DNA of 64,000 nucleotides from CAYJGN01 sp964369635 (GCA_964369635.1 CAYJGN010000001.1:1-64000), one strand, 5' to 3'. Positions 17,082 through 27,416 are shown, counted from the first letter of the stretch. Numbers and translations are program-made. The notes: generated from the sequence alone by a model not told the origin.

Positions 17082-18906
17082 AGCACACCCCGCACTCATA
17101 TCTATTCGCTCCGCAATTCGAACAAACCTCTCTGCAATGAGCTGTTGTTTTGCTCTCTGTCGCTTTTTTATGCTCTTCAACTAAAAACTCTTTGCTAACT
17201 CCAAAGTCGATATGATCCCAAGGATTTATCTCATCATACTCTCTTTTTCTGTTCGCATAGAAATGAGGATCAAGACCACATTCTTCAAACGCTTCAAGCC
17301 ATTTATCAAATTTGAAATGCTCATCCCATCCATCAAATATGCACCCTTTCTCATAAGCTTTATAGAGAACATCGCATATCCTTCTATCTCCCCTTGCAAA
17401 AACAGCTTCTATAAAGCTTGTCTTTCCATCGTGGTAGTTTATTCGAACTTTGTTTCCAGGTTTTGCCTCAAATAAAATTCTCTGCTTCCTCACGACCTCA
17501 TCTAACTCCTCTTGAGGCTCAAATTGAAATGGAGTGTGCGGTTTTGGGACAAAAGTTGCAACGCTTACATTAATATTAAAACCGCGCCCTTTAAGCTCTG
17601 ATTTATAGTATAGTCCAACTATCCCCGAAGCAGTGCGTACTATTCCCCTTATATCCTCATCTGTTTCTGTCGGAAGTCCCAGCATAAAATAGAGCTTAAA
17701 CTTTGTATGCCCCTCTGAAAGTGCAGTTGTTGCCATTGTCTCTATATCTTCTTCGGAAACGTTTTTGTTTATAACATCGCGAAGTCGCTGTGTTCCAGCT
17801 TCTGGCGCAAATGTTAAGCTACCTTTCTTTACAGTATCGCTTCTCTTTAGCATCTCACCACTAAAATTATCAACGCGAAGCGATGGTAGCGAGAGATGAA
17901 CTCTTTTTTCTGCTGTCCATGGGGTGAGCTTATCTAAAAGCGGCATAAGTCCAGTATAATCAGAGGTACTAAGCGAAGATAGCGATATCTCATCATAGCC
18001 GCTTGTCTCACATAGCACCTTTGCTTGTCCTGAGAGTATGTTGCTGCTTTTCTCACGAAGTGGCCTATAAATATAACCCGCCTGACAAAACCGACATCCA
18101 CGAATACAACCGCGCATAACCTCAAGCATCGCTCTATCATGAACAATATCAATATAAGGAACAACAAATCTCTCGGGGTAAAAAACAGCATCAAGATCTT
18201 TTATAATCCTTTTTTTAACGGTTTTCGGCGCACCGTTTATAGTTTTAACCTCTTTTATTGTTCCATCATCGTTATATGAAAACTCATAAAAACTCGGGAT
18301 ATACACCCCTTCAATTCTCATTGCTTTTTTTAGAAAATCTTGCTTACTATCGCCCTTTTTCTTTGAAATTTTATATAAATCACAAAGCTCAATAATAGCT
18401 TCTTCCGCTTCACCAAGCACAAAAATATCGATAAAATCAGCTATAGTTTCTGGGTTACATGCACATGGGCCACCGGCAATAACGAGATTGTGCAATCCAT
18501 CTCTATCAGCGCTTTTTAGCGGTATACCAGCATCATCGAGCATCGAGAGGATATTCGTATAAGATAGCTCATACTGCAAGGTAAATCCAATTATATCAAA
18601 CTCTGATAACGGGGTGAAACTCTCAAGACTTTGCGGCAACACTGCGTTTTCCTTAAAAATCTCTGCTGCCTCAGGCATTGCAGAGAAAAACCTCTCACAG
18701 TAGATATCTTTTTCATTGTTTAGAAGTGAATACAGGATTTTCATCCCAAGATGGGACATTCCAACCTCATAGCTATCGGGAAAGCAGAAGGCAAATCTCA
18801 AATCAACCTCATCTAAATTTTTATAGACGCTATTAACTTCGCCACCTATATATCTTGCAGGTTTTTCGATAGAAGATAAAACCCTCTTAAAGTTTTCATT
18901 ATACAT
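17068..18906 (-). CDS. B12-binding-domain radical SAM protein (TIGR03960 family)
   Basis: About 612 residues. An N-terminal cobalamin-binding-like domain (about 20-150) precedes a radical SAM barrel with the cluster motif CIRGCRFC (about 254-261), giving a [4Fe-4S] cluster that cleaves S-adenosylmethionine. The C-terminal part ends with a cysteine-rich segment CSNCGANRYECGVC that could hold another metal. The substrate is unknown. I chose ATG at 18906, which follows GGAGG by 11 bases; a TTG at 18924 is in frame. Coupled to the DUF2344 gene. Confidence 0.88.
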   Translation of the reverse strand: MYNENFKRVLSSIEKPARYIGGEVNSVYKNLDEVDLRFAFCFPDSYEVGMSHLGMKILYSLLNNEKDIYCERFFSAMPEAAEIFKENAVLPQSLESFTPLSEFDIIGFTLQYELSYTNILSMLDDAGIPLKSADRDGLHNLVIAGGPCACNPETIADFIDIFVLGEAEEAIIELCDLYKISKKKGDSKQDFLKKAMRIEGVYIPSFYEFSYNDDGTIKEVKTINGAPKTVKKRIIKDLDAVFYPERFVVPYIDIVHDRAMLEVMRGCIRGCRFCQAGYIYRPLREKSSNILSGQAKVLCETSGYDEISLSSLSTSDYTGLMPLLDKLTPWTAEKRVHLSLPSLRVDNFSGEMLKRSDTVKKGSLTFAPEAGTQRLRDVINKNVSEEDIETMATTALSEGHTKFKLYFMLGLPTETDEDIRGIVRTASGIVGLYYKSELKGRGFNINVSVATFVPKPHTPFQFEPQEELDEVVRKQRILFEAKPGNKVRINYHDGKTSFIEAVFARGDRRICDVLYKAYEKGCIFDGWDEHFKFDKWLEAFEECGLDPHFYANRKREYDEINPWDHIDFGVSKEFLVEEHKKATESKTTAHCREVCSNCGANRYECGVCYDRH

Positions 18907-18945
18907 AAAAAATAATTCCTCCAAATAATAACTACCTATATCATA

Positions 18946-19497
18946 TTATCTTTTGCGACAAATTGCAAACGTAAGATATATTGTTGTTATTAAAAGGGTG
19001 GGATTTTTATAATTTATCAATATGTATCCTGCAAAAAAATAAAGAATCAGAAGAAAAGCAATGGTAAATGAATTACAGATAATCTTTGCTGTATTGCTTG
19101 AAAAGAGAAGGCCTGTGCTATTTAAAATAATTCGGTAACCATCAAGCGGATAAATTGGAAGTATATTAAAGAGCAAAACTGCTATATTCATATAGAAGAA
19201 ATAGCCTTGAACACCGCTTATATAAAGCGAAACTGCCGCCGCTATCATATTAAAACACGGACCCATAGCAGAAAAGAAAAGCTCTTCTTTATAGCTTCCT
19301 TCGGTCTCTTTTTTTATAATTTTTATACCAAACATCTTAAATTCAATTTTGTACTTCCGAATTCCTAAAAGATATAGCGCCAGTATATGACCACTTTCAT
19401 GGATAACGCAAGCAGCAAGAGCATAGAGGCAAAGACCTGTTTTATCTAAGCTTAGGAGCGCTGTTAAAAATAAAACAAAATATTCTGAAATGAATAT
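18946..19497 (-). CDS. spoIVFB: SpoIVFB-like site-2 metalloprotease (M50), no standard start codon
   Basis: Intramembrane zinc protease related to SpoIVFB, which cleaves pro-sigma-K in the mother cell. Reading the frame upstream of the first ATG (19335) reveals the zinc motif HESGH (near 19398) inside a hydrophobic segment, followed later by the second S2P motif NILPIYPLDG. The protein would have about 180 residues and four to six membrane segments. No ATG, GTG or TTG exists in frame between the stop at 19519-19521 and HESGH, so the start is likely a rare ATA (19497) or ATT (19491); GGGG lies five bases before the ATA. It directly follows a SpoIVFA-like gene, the same order as in Bacillus. 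Confidence 0.7.
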   Translation of the reverse strand: MFISEYFVLFLTALLSLDKTGLCLYALAACVIHESGHILALYLLGIRKYKIEFKMFGIKIIKKETEGSYKEELFFSAMGPCFNMIAAAVSLYISGVQGYFFYMNIAVLLFNILPIYPLDGYRIILNSTGLLFSSNTAKIICNSFTIAFLLILYFFAGYILINYKNPTLLITTIYLTFAICRKR

Positions 19498-19513
19498 TTC
19501 TACCCCAAAAACT

Positions 19514-20212
19514 CTAAATCACATCTGAACTCAAATAATAAGCTGGGTCAACATTTATCCCGTCGATTAATATTTCAAAGTGGAGATGCGGTCCAGTCGT
19601 TAGCCCTGTACTACCAACCTCTCCAATGACTTGATTTCTCAAAACACTGTCCCCTACTTTTACGAGTGTTTCGCTAAGATGACAGTATTTTGTCTCTATG
19701 TTCACTCCATGCCGAATTTTAATGTAGTTTCCGTCTATATCGTTAAATGAAACCTCCAAAACCTCACCTTGAAGTGCCGCTACCACCACATCACCCTCCG
19801 GCGCCGCTATATCTATCCCATTATGTATACTTTCATTACCGCTCACAGGATGAACACGCACCCCAAACTCTGAACTAATCCAACCATCTGCTGGATTTGT
19901 GAGCAGAGTTGAGAGGATATATGGTGAATTATAAATTGTTGTGCTATCCCCCTCACCTCCACCGGCGTTTAATGTTATCTCTTTTAAAACAGCTTCTGCG
20001 GTATTCTCAAAATAATCGCTGTTATAAACTTCTTTTATATCTCGAAGCTCCAATAAAAACTTTGAAACAACTTCTGTTTCTGAAAAGAAGTATATACATC
20101 CAAAAATACATAGCGATATAACCGATTGCAATAATAAAACGGTGCAGAAATAGTCTATTGTTTTCCCTTCATTATTTTTTTTACGTCTTTTTCTCATTCT
20201 TATATTTCTCAA
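19514..20212 (-). CDS. M23 (LytM) peptidase-domain membrane protein, SpoIVFA-like
   Basis: Protein of about 232 residues: basic N-terminus, one membrane segment (about 22-44), a linker, and an M23 domain (about 115-225) with the zinc ligands HNGID (about 131-135) and HLHFE (about 210-214) intact. Bacillus SpoIVFA has this layout and holds SpoIVFB inactive until a signal comes from the forespore; the SpoIVFB-like gene follows at once here. The start is a TTG at 20212 with AGGGGTG seven bases before it, or the ATG at 20197. A general cell-wall endopeptidase is the alternative. Confidence 0.75.
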   Translation of the reverse strand: MRNIRMRKRRKKNNEGKTIDYFCTVLLLQSVISLCIFGCIYFFSETEVVSKFLLELRDIKEVYNSDYFENTAEAVLKEITLNAGGGEGDSTTIYNSPYILSTLLTNPADGWISSEFGVRVHPVSGNESIHNGIDIAAPEGDVVVAALQGEVLEVSFNDIDGNYIKIRHGVNIETKYCHLSETLVKVGDSVLRNQVIGEVGSTGLTTGPHLHFEILIDGINVDPAYYLSSDVI

Positions 20213-20352
20213 AGCCTATCACCCCTGATAATAGGTATGAATTTAGTTTTGAAATAATAACAGTTTTCTCTATGCAAAAAAACAGTTTCACTCTAAAATA
20301 TCTCAAAAACCTATTTTGTTGTAAGTTTAAGTTTTTATAGCAAAGGGAAAAG

Positions 20353-20450
20353 AACAGCCGCCCCCCGCAAAACGCATCTTGATGCGTTTGGTCAAACTTC
20401 GTTTGACCGAGGCAATTTGAAAAATTGCCTTTTGCGGGGGCGCGGCTGTT
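20353..20450. repeat. Cruciform four-way-junction element, copy 1
   Basis: An outer 18-bp stem (20353-20370 with 20432-20450, one bulged base) encloses three perfect hairpins set end to end: AACGCATC/GATGCGTT (loop TT), GGTCAAAC/GTTTGACC (loop TTC) and GGCAATTT/AAATTGCC (loop GAA). Copy 2 at 58167-58248 has the same design with different sequence. Confidence 0.8.
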
Positions 20451-20518
20451 AATACACATCTGATTATCCTACTATTCCTATACCTCAGCTCTTCAAACAA
20501 AATTGGTAGGATATAGTT

Positions 20519-20549
20519 ATAGGGAGCGGCTTCTACCGCCACTCCCTAT
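20519..20549 (-). terminator. Hairpin downstream of the surface protein gene
   Basis: ATAGGGAGcGGC pairs with GCCaCTCCCTAT. It lies about 55 bases after the stop codon. The following minus-strand bases (AACTATATCC) are not a strong T-run, so it may protect the 3' end more than terminate. Confidence 0.45.
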
Positions 20550-20603
20550 CTTGAAAAACTTAAAATATCTACTTCTATTTCTTAAAAATGCAGTAAATCA
20601 ACT

Positions 20604-23600
20604 CTATTTCTCTACTCGACCTTTGCTACGGAATACAAAAAAGACAACTGCACCAAGCACTATTACCACCACAATGATAATCGGATATAAAGGTATACCA
20701 GACTCAGACTCTGTTTCTTCAAAATTTGAAGCGCTGAGTGGAACACCATCATCAACAATTATAGTCGCTTGATAACTTGTATTACCATAATCTACGGTGA
20801 TATTATGCTCACCATTCGAAAGAGCTCTTAAAACTTCTGATGTAACTGTTATGCTGCCATCACCGTTTACTAAATAATCATCATTGCTAAGTACGCGCTC
20901 TCCAATTGTAACACCGCTCGGCTCGCCGCTGTTTGCAGGTGGAGTTATAGTAACCTCGCCGCTGTCGGTAATATCAATTTTCGGGGTATTCTCCGAGGAA
21001 CTGCCGCTATCGCCGTTCCCGTCCTCTGAGCCATCCGAAGAGCTGTCCTCAGAACTGCTGCTATCACTTCCACTCTCCGAAGAGCTGTCCTTTGAGCCGC
21101 TCTCAGTATTATCGTCCTGCTCACTGCCGCTCTCACTGTCGCCCTCGTCCTCACCTAAATCATCAGGATCACTGTCGGTATCAGTAGTGGTAATTTGGGT
21201 GAAAGAGGCGGAAATGCTGTGCGGAGTGGTGACGTTTTCAAATGTAAAGCTTGTTATACTGCCGTAGTTTGTGCCGTCAATCGTAACGCTCAAAACTCTG
21301 TATCCGCTGTTTGGCGTTATAGTGAAAGTCTGGTTATTGCCCTCGGTGACGTTCACCTTCCCAATAGGCGAGATAGTACCATTTGAACCGGCAGTTGCCG
21401 TTATCGTATGGGTTTTAACAGTTGGCGGTGTAACGGCTGAATTAATAGAAAATATAGCGGTATCGATATAGCTTATATCGTAGTTACTTGCCGCCGATAG
21501 AGCGTCTATAGTCGTCTGCATAGCCTGTGCGTTGCTCCATCTAACTGTATAGCTGCCGGCTTTTTTGCTGTCTGTAGGCAGACCACTAAACTGCGCTGTC
21601 ACTGAACCAGGAGCAAGGCTCTCGCCAGAGATAACATCGCCGTAATCGATAGTTGCTATTGGGAGTGTTCCGCCGACGATTATAGCCGACTTATCCAGTT
21701 TCACAGATATAGTTATCGGTTTTTTTATGATTTCAGATGATATATCTGTCGTAACTGTTGCGTACTTCTCACCATCGCTCGGAATAAACTTCAATGTTAA
21801 AGTCTGCCTCTCGCCAGCTTTAGTTATAGATGGTGTCGTTTCAAGGCTCCAGTTTCCGAGTATAGGTTGACCGTTAAAGGTGGCGGTTTTGTTCTCAATA
21901 TCAGCTTCGGTGAACGCTACTCCGTCATACTCTTTTGATAAATCATCTGCCGATAAAACAGGTACATCTTTATCAAGCACCGTTATATCGATTAATACTG
22001 TAACATCTAAGTGGTTATCACTTTTAATATTTAAGGTAATAACGCCGCTTTGAAGCCCCAGTGGTGCAGTATCTAAAATGCTAAACGCAAGCACCCCTGT
22101 ACTATCGCTTTGGTAGGTTGGTGCAGTAACTACCGTATTATCATAGTTTATTAGATTTACCGCCGGATAATTAGGGTTTAGAAGTCCCGAGAGATAGTTT
22201 GCAAGATTAACTGTTGTCGCCTGATCAATTTTCGCATTAATCGCAACGGTTATCTCGTCATCGGCGTTATAAGAAGCTTTTGTGATATTAGCGGCGTTAA
22301 AATTCGGTTGCCCAGTCGGAAGGGTGTAGTTCGATTTAGCTGTATCGGTGCCGTTTATACTATATCCAAACGCTGTAACTGCAATTCCATTTGCTGCGTT
22401 TTCAGATGCAAAGCTTGCAGTTCCGTTTGTAACCGAGATGTTATCGGCGGGGTAAGTTCCGCTCAAAGTCGGGTGCGCTGTAACGGTGGCATCGGTATCG
22501 CCATCGTAAGCTTTGTTTGCAACTGTTCCCACGCTCCAACTTGCGGTTTTCGGGGTAATAGTTGCCGGAACATCTATGCTGCTTGTAACGAGTGTGTAGT
22601 TACCCTCGGTGTCGCCTTGTAGTGCGAGTGAAACTGTAGCTGTTTTATTTTCAGTTGTAACGTTTTTATCGGAGAAAAGACCGATAGTAGGCGAAACAGA
22701 TACAGCGCTCAAATCAGAAGCCGCTATGCCGCTAACAAAGAGGGTGCCGGTAGAAGTTGCGCTATTTCCGCTCGTGGTGTTGTCATATTCTTTTGTAACG
22801 GCAAAGTCACCCGCAGTAACCGTTATCTCTTTCGCTGAAACGGTAATTGTATAGCTATCGGTGGCGGAGGAATAACTCTCGCCGTCAGAGCCTGTGCCGA
22901 GCTCTGCCGTTGCGGTAATAGTTGTGCTACCACGACCGACAATGCTCACATGCCCTGTAAACTCATTGACGGTCGCAACAGCGGTATTACTGCTCACATA
23001 AGAAACTGCCGTTTTAGCACCACTAAGAGGGTTTACAAAGGTCGCATCGCCATACTGCTTTACAACTGTATCCTCTGAAAACTCGATAGTTTGCCCTGAA
23101 AGCGCCGACTGAGCAATAGCGGGAACAGGTATAAGCTTGCTTGAATAGTCGGTATTGCCCTCACCGTTTACCTGCTCATTGAAAGCGAGAATATCAAGAT
23201 AATCGCCCTCTTCTAATTCTAAATCGGCAGGCAGAGTGAAAGTTATGATACCGCTTTCATCTGCGGCGTCATTAGCGGCACGAACCTTGCCGTAATATAG
23301 GATACCGCCGAGCCCATCGCCGATTATAACAGAGATATACTCATTGTGTCCATATGTGGCGTTTTGGTATTCGAAAATTACCTCTCTGCCAACAATCTCG
23401 AGGTTATAAGCATCGAAATCAGCTCTGCTGCTATCATAAAGGGTTAAGCTCCATTTGTTTGAGACAGCGCTCTCGCCGACCTCAAACTGCTTTGTGAAAA
23501 CATCGACGACTGCATCTTTGGTAATTCCCACCTCGCCATTTTTACCGCCTTCATTTGTATGGCGGAATAGAATAGCATTATCATCTATCGTGAAAGCCGG

Positions 23601-26600
23601 TTTTGTTGTGGCATTTATTGCTAAACCGTCGGTTAACTCTGTGCCGACAAGGTCTGTCACCTGCTGGTTTGTTAAATTGGTAAGACTGCCGCCGGTGACC
23701 GCCGATTGCTCAGCTGCCGTGAGGCTTTGATAGGTTAAGTTGTTATCTTCTACATTTTTGTTTATAAGAAGCCTTGGTGCGTCCACTGGGTCTTTTAGCA
23801 GAACCCATTCATCTCCGCCAAGGAAGAGAACATCCCCATCTTTTTGCACGTTTCCGGCAGAGGTAACCGTTCTTGGGTCAAACCCTATTGCCCCCATCAT
23901 CATACTGTTAATATCGGGGAAGCCTTTAGCGGCTATGGAGATAGATTGATTGTTCAATTCATAATATAAGCCATGAGGGTTTTCGTCATCGTACAAATGA
24001 TTATTAATTGTTATATCAACCTCTTCATAGTTTAAAAATACAGGATTACCATTCGATCCATTAAAATCAATCGTTGCAGGGAGAGGATAGATATAAAATT
24101 GCGAATTCGCGTTATCAAAATATATTGCTCGATGACCTGTATAAGAAGGATTAGTTAAACCGTCTTTACGAAAAAAGCTTGCTGAGCCGACGTCTAAATC
24201 GCCGCCTCGAATAAATACGTTTCCAGATGATATATAAATACCGCTTCCGGCAACATCACTATAGAAGTCATATTCACCAAAATTCGTATAAAAGAACCTC
24301 TCCGTACTAACCTTTGCCTCAATTCTCCCATTATAAAGTAGTAAATCATTTTGAACGAATATTGAATTGGCAATTGGAACGTCCATAGTATAAAGTGGTA
24401 CTTTAATGCCATCACCAACAACATCTGTTATAAGGGTGCAACCGGGGTTTACCGTTAGATTATCACCTGATTGAAAGGTGACTCCAGCGGTTGCTATCGC
24501 TTCAACGGTGCAACCGCCTATAAGCGAAATGTTACCATTTGATAATACCGCCCTTGTGTAATCTCCCATATATTGCTCTGTAAGAGAATGGTCAATTCTA
24601 ATTTTTCCACTGCCGCTAAAGATTATGCCTCCTGCAACTAAAGTAGTTGAAACTTCATTAATAGCAAATCTTAGCTTGGTTTTATTGGTAATAGAGCTCT
24701 CGCCCTTTAAAACAATCTCAAGAAAAGCAGCTGAGTATATAAAGGTATCTGTCAGCACTGCGCTATTAAAGGTCAGCCTCTCGCCAGCAGGGGTCACCTC
24801 AAAGAACAAATCATAGTCTGCCGCCGTTGCCGCTGTAAGGGTTTTGGCGGTGCTATCAAAGTTATAATAACTGCCGTTCACAAGGCTGTACTGGGCGTAG
24901 CCCGCCGTGCTATCGTCCAAAATTCTTATAACAGCATAAGACTGCCGCTCGGTCGTTATCTTAACGAATTTGTTTGTGTGATAATCAGTGCTTTGCTCTA
25001 CTGCCGCCGCAGTTGCCGCAGTATCTCCAGCTATTATAGTTGGAATAGCGTTAATAGTCGGGTTGTTTGCAAAAGCGGTGCGCCCTGTTGCGGTAACAGA
25101 GCTATTTCCGCTAATAGAAACGGTGCCGAGATATGCGGTATCATTTGCACTAACGTGGATATAGCTATCATTTATCGCTGTATTTCCAGTCACTGCGAGT
25201 GCACCGAAAACATTGAGGCTACTGCCGATGTTAAGAGTTAGATTGTTTGCCGCAAATCCCTTTGCCGCAGAGCCTGAGCTTGTTATAGCGCCGCCGCTTA
25301 TCGTTATATTGCCACCGGAGGATATTCCAAACTCTCTGCCAAATACCGAGAGTGAGCCGTTTTCAAAAAAGTTTAAGTTGCCCACTACTTCAATAACGCC
25401 AACTCCTGTTTGGCTGTTTGTAAGCGAAGAGTTGCCCTGCAAAATAATATCCAAGTCGCCACCTGCAGTTATCAGGCTTTTTGCAAAACTGCCAAATACC
25501 GAAACGCTCGAAAGAGTCAGGGTGTTTTTGCCACTTATATTTGTAAAATAAACATTGTAATCAGCCAAACTGCCGATAGTCATACTGCCGTTTTCGCTAA
25601 ATTTATAGTAGTTACCGACAATTAGATTAACCCCTGCGAAAGTAACCTCACCCGGTGTTGAGTAAGAAATACCGACGTATCTCGAGGCGAAATCGTGGAT
25701 ACTATCAGCGTCATATGTACCTGGAGCGGATAGACCTATCGAGTGGTCGGCTTGTTTGCCGTCGGGGGTAGTTATATTCGGCGCTTGCCTATATGCTCTT
25801 TGAGGACCGTTTGTGCCTGAGTTATACCCGCCGGTTGCATAAACGTTACCACCTGCAATGGTCGATTTATCAGAGCCGCCGTCCGCAACTGCATACCCTA
25901 AAGTACCGTCTGCGATAGATAGGTTGCCGCCTTTGATATAAGACTCACCGCCGGTAGCCCAGATATGAAATCCTATTCCGCTACCTGAACTGCCTCCGAC
26001 ACCGCCGTCACCGCCGGTAGCTTCGAGCTTACCGCCCTCAACAACTGCATCGTTTGTAATAGCGGTACCGCCAGTTTGCCCGAACGCCGAAGCGGCAGAG
26101 CCACCACGAACACGAACATACCCGCTCTCTAAATTCAGTCTTGTTATACCATCGCCGGCAGAGCCACCAAGAGTGTTGTATAGGTTTCCACCAAAAGCGG
26201 TAACACTGCCGCCTTTAACGTTCAGATAAGCGTCAATAGCGATACCGCCGTTTCTTGCATTTCGCCCAGCCGATCCGTTTGCCCAAACTGATGCACCGGT
26301 GGGAACTATAAGCTCGGTTGCAGTTATGCCATATCCGCCGTCGTCGTTTGCATTGGCAGTTAAATTAGCGCCATCTTGCAGATAAATATTTGCAGCGGAA
26401 ACCGCATTATTTGCCACAACGGTTAAGTTATTGCTTATAGTTATATTACCTGTTGCGGTAATACCGTTGTTATCTGTCGATTTAATTGATAGCGCGCCGC
26501 CTTTAAATATAAGGCTTTTCGCCATAACGCTATCGCTCGTTTCAGAAGTTAATGAAACCGCTCCTATGGTATTAACTGTTAATGTTTCATATGTTGAGAT

Positions 26601-27416
26601 AAACGAGGTAGCTGAATTTGTATCTCTTAGCGAGAAGTTATTAAGATGAAGGGTTGCCTCCTCTTCGGTTACTTCAAGATAAACTTTATAGTTATCAGCG
26701 TCCGCACCAGAGGTGGTAAATGAATTGCCTGAGATGGTATAATATGTATTTGCAGCAAGGGTAACTCCTGCAAAATTCACAGAGCCGATAGCACGGCTAT
26801 TATTTTGCGATAGATTTGGCGCTTTATCACTATCTAAAACTATTAAATCTTCTTCACTCTCTTGCTCGTCGCTATTATCAGAGTTTGAGTTATCGCCATT
26901 GTTTTCTTTATTTTCATCTTCGCTTTTTCTACCTACTATATTAACTGTAATTTCAGGCATAACAACAACGTCTGCGACTTCATAGCTATCGTTCGAAATT
27001 TTTGCTCTATAAATAAAACTCTGCTCTCTCTCGGTGCTAAATAAAACATCACCCAAAAGCTCCCACTCAACATCTATCGATAAACTCTCGTTTGAAATGG
27101 TCTGTTGCCACTCTGTTTTATTTTTCTCATCATCGGTATCTGGCGAAGTTTCCTCATCACTTTGCTGTGGCAGAGCGATTTCCTCCCACAAAATGCTTGT
27201 AACAGTTGCATCTAAGCTTGTGGGTAGACTTGGAGCACTATCGCTCTCTATGGCTATTTCCTGCATAGATAAAGCATCGTCAGGCAAACTTATGGCAGTT
27301 ATCACCTCGCTGTTTTGATACTTTGCATCAGCCGCGAATATGCTAAGTGGCAGAGCGCCTATAAGCAGTGCAACCGACAGAATTATCGGCATTAGTTTCC
27401 TTTGTTTAACTCTCAT
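20604..27416 (-). CDS. Giant modular cell-surface protein (2270 residues)
   Basis: Secreted, membrane-anchored adhesin-like protein. Visible parts: signal peptide (1-30); acidic N-terminal region (to about 210); three related beta-rich modules starting near residues 212, 590 and 835, rich in GNITI, GSLSV and similar steps, like the Cthe_2159-type carbohydrate-binding beta-helix; a Big_2-like Ig domain (about 1450-1510); YDG-type repeats with KEYDNTTSG (about 1535) and KAYDGDTDA (about 1635) and KEYDGVAF (about 1820); an InlB B-repeat-like domain (about 2000-2073); a Ser/Asp/Glu/Gly-rich wall-spanning linker (about 2075-2142); an X2-like domain; and a final membrane segment with basic tail. 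No LPXTG motif is present. GGGAG precedes the ATG. It follows the kinase/regulator pair. Confidence 0.85.
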   Translation of the reverse strand: MRVKQRKLMPIILSVALLIGALPLSIFAADAKYQNSEVITAISLPDDALSMQEIAIESDSAPSLPTSLDATVTSILWEEIALPQQSDEETSPDTDDEKNKTEWQQTISNESLSIDVEWELLGDVLFSTEREQSFIYRAKISNDSYEVADVVVMPEITVNIVGRKSEDENKENNGDNSNSDNSDEQESEEDLIVLDSDKAPNLSQNNSRAIGSVNFAGVTLAANTYYTISGNSFTTSGADADNYKVYLEVTEEEATLHLNNFSLRDTNSATSFISTYETLTVNTIGAVSLTSETSDSVMAKSLIFKGGALSIKSTDNNGITATGNITISNNLTVVANNAVSAANIYLQDGANLTANANDDGGYGITATELIVPTGASVWANGSAGRNARNGGIAIDAYLNVKGGSVTAFGGNLYNTLGGSAGDGITRLNLESGYVRVRGGSAASAFGQTGGTAITNDAVVEGGKLEATGGDGGVGGSSGSGIGFHIWATGGESYIKGGNLSIADGTLGYAVADGGSDKSTIAGGNVYATGGYNSGTNGPQRAYRQAPNITTPDGKQADHSIGLSAPGTYDADSIHDFASRYVGISYSTPGEVTFAGVNLIVGNYYKFSENGSMTIGSLADYNVYFTNISGKNTLTLSSVSVFGSFAKSLITAGGDLDIILQGNSSLTNSQTGVGVIEVVGNLNFFENGSLSVFGREFGISSGGNITISGGAITSSGSAAKGFAANNLTLNIGSSLNVFGALAVTGNTAINDSYIHVSANDTAYLGTVSISGNSSVTATGRTAFANNPTINAIPTIIAGDTAATAAAVEQSTDYHTNKFVKITTERQSYAVIRILDDSTAGYAQYSLVNGSYYNFDSTAKTLTAATAADYDLFFEVTPAGERLTFNSAVLTDTFIYSAAFLEIVLKGESSITNKTKLRFAINEVSTTLVAGGIIFSGSGKIRIDHSLTEQYMGDYTRAVLSNGNISLIGGCTVEAIATAGVTFQSGDNLTVNPGCTLITDVVGDGIKVPLYTMDVPIANSIFVQNDLLLYNGRIEAKVSTERFFYTNFGEYDFYSDVAGSGIYISSGNVFIRGGDLDVGSASFFRKDGLTNPSYTGHRAIYFDNANSQFYIYPLPATIDFNGSNGNPVFLNYEEVDITINNHLYDDENPHGLYYELNNQSISIAAKGFPDINSMMMGAIGFDPRTVTSAGNVQKDGDVLFLGGDEWVLLKDPVDAPRLLINKNVEDNNLTYQSLTAAEQSAVTGGSLTNLTNQQVTDLVGTELTDGLAINATTKPAFTIDDNAILFRHTNEGGKNGEVGITKDAVVDVFTKQFEVGESAVSNKWSLTLYDSSRADFDAYNLEIVGREVIFEYQNATYGHNEYISVIIGDGLGGILYYGKVRAANDAADESGIITFTLPADLELEEGDYLDILAFNEQVNGEGNTDYSSKLIPVPAIAQSALSGQTIEFSEDTVVKQYGDATFVNPLSGAKTAVSYVSSNTAVATVNEFTGHVSIVGRGSTTITATAELGTGSDGESYSSATDSYTITVSAKEITVTAGDFAVTKEYDNTTSGNSATSTGTLFVSGIAASDLSAVSVSPTIGLFSDKNVTTENKTATVSLALQGDTEGNYTLVTSSIDVPATITPKTASWSVGTVANKAYDGDTDATVTAHPTLSGTYPADNISVTNGTASFASENAANGIAVTAFGYSINGTDTAKSNYTLPTGQPNFNAANITKASYNADDEITVAINAKIDQATTVNLANYLSGLLNPNYPAVNLINYDNTVVTAPTYQSDSTGVLAFSILDTAPLGLQSGVITLNIKSDNHLDVTVLIDITVLDKDVPVLSADDLSKEYDGVAFTEADIENKTATFNGQPILGNWSLETTPSITKAGERQTLTLKFIPSDGEKYATVTTDISSEIIKKPITISVKLDKSAIIVGGTLPIATIDYGDVISGESLAPGSVTAQFSGLPTDSKKAGSYTVRWSNAQAMQTTIDALSAASNYDISYIDTAIFSINSAVTPPTVKTHTITATAGSNGTISPIGKVNVTEGNNQTFTITPNSGYRVLSVTIDGTNYGSITSFTFENVTTPHSISASFTQITTTDTDSDPDDLGEDEGDSESGSEQDDNTESGSKDSSSESGSDSSSSEDSSSDGSEDGNGDSGSSSENTPKIDITDSGEVTITPPANSGEPSGVTIGERVLSNDDYLVNGDGSITVTSEVLRALSNGEHNITVDYGNTSYQATIIVDDGVPLSASNFEETESESGIPLYPIIIVVVIVLGAVVFFVFRSKGRVEK

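Larger units (their letters stand above)
20213..20603. other. Gene-free interval with cruciform repeat and hairpins
   Basis: About 390 bases without a supported gene. It contains the 98-bp cruciform element (20353-20450) and a GC-rich hairpin after the surface protein gene (20519-20549). Confidence 0.6.

Noticed and set aside
20353..20450. Possible tRNA or T-box because of a cloverleaf outline
   Set aside because: Arms do not have tRNA dimensions, no TTC-rich T-loop or anticodon loop of seven bases exists, and no downstream amino-acid gene follows in the right direction.
20884..21267. Plus-strand open frame rich in Ser, Leu and Glu inside the surface protein gene
   Set aside because: Antisense of the Ser/Asp/Glu linker; no ribosome binding site and no domain.
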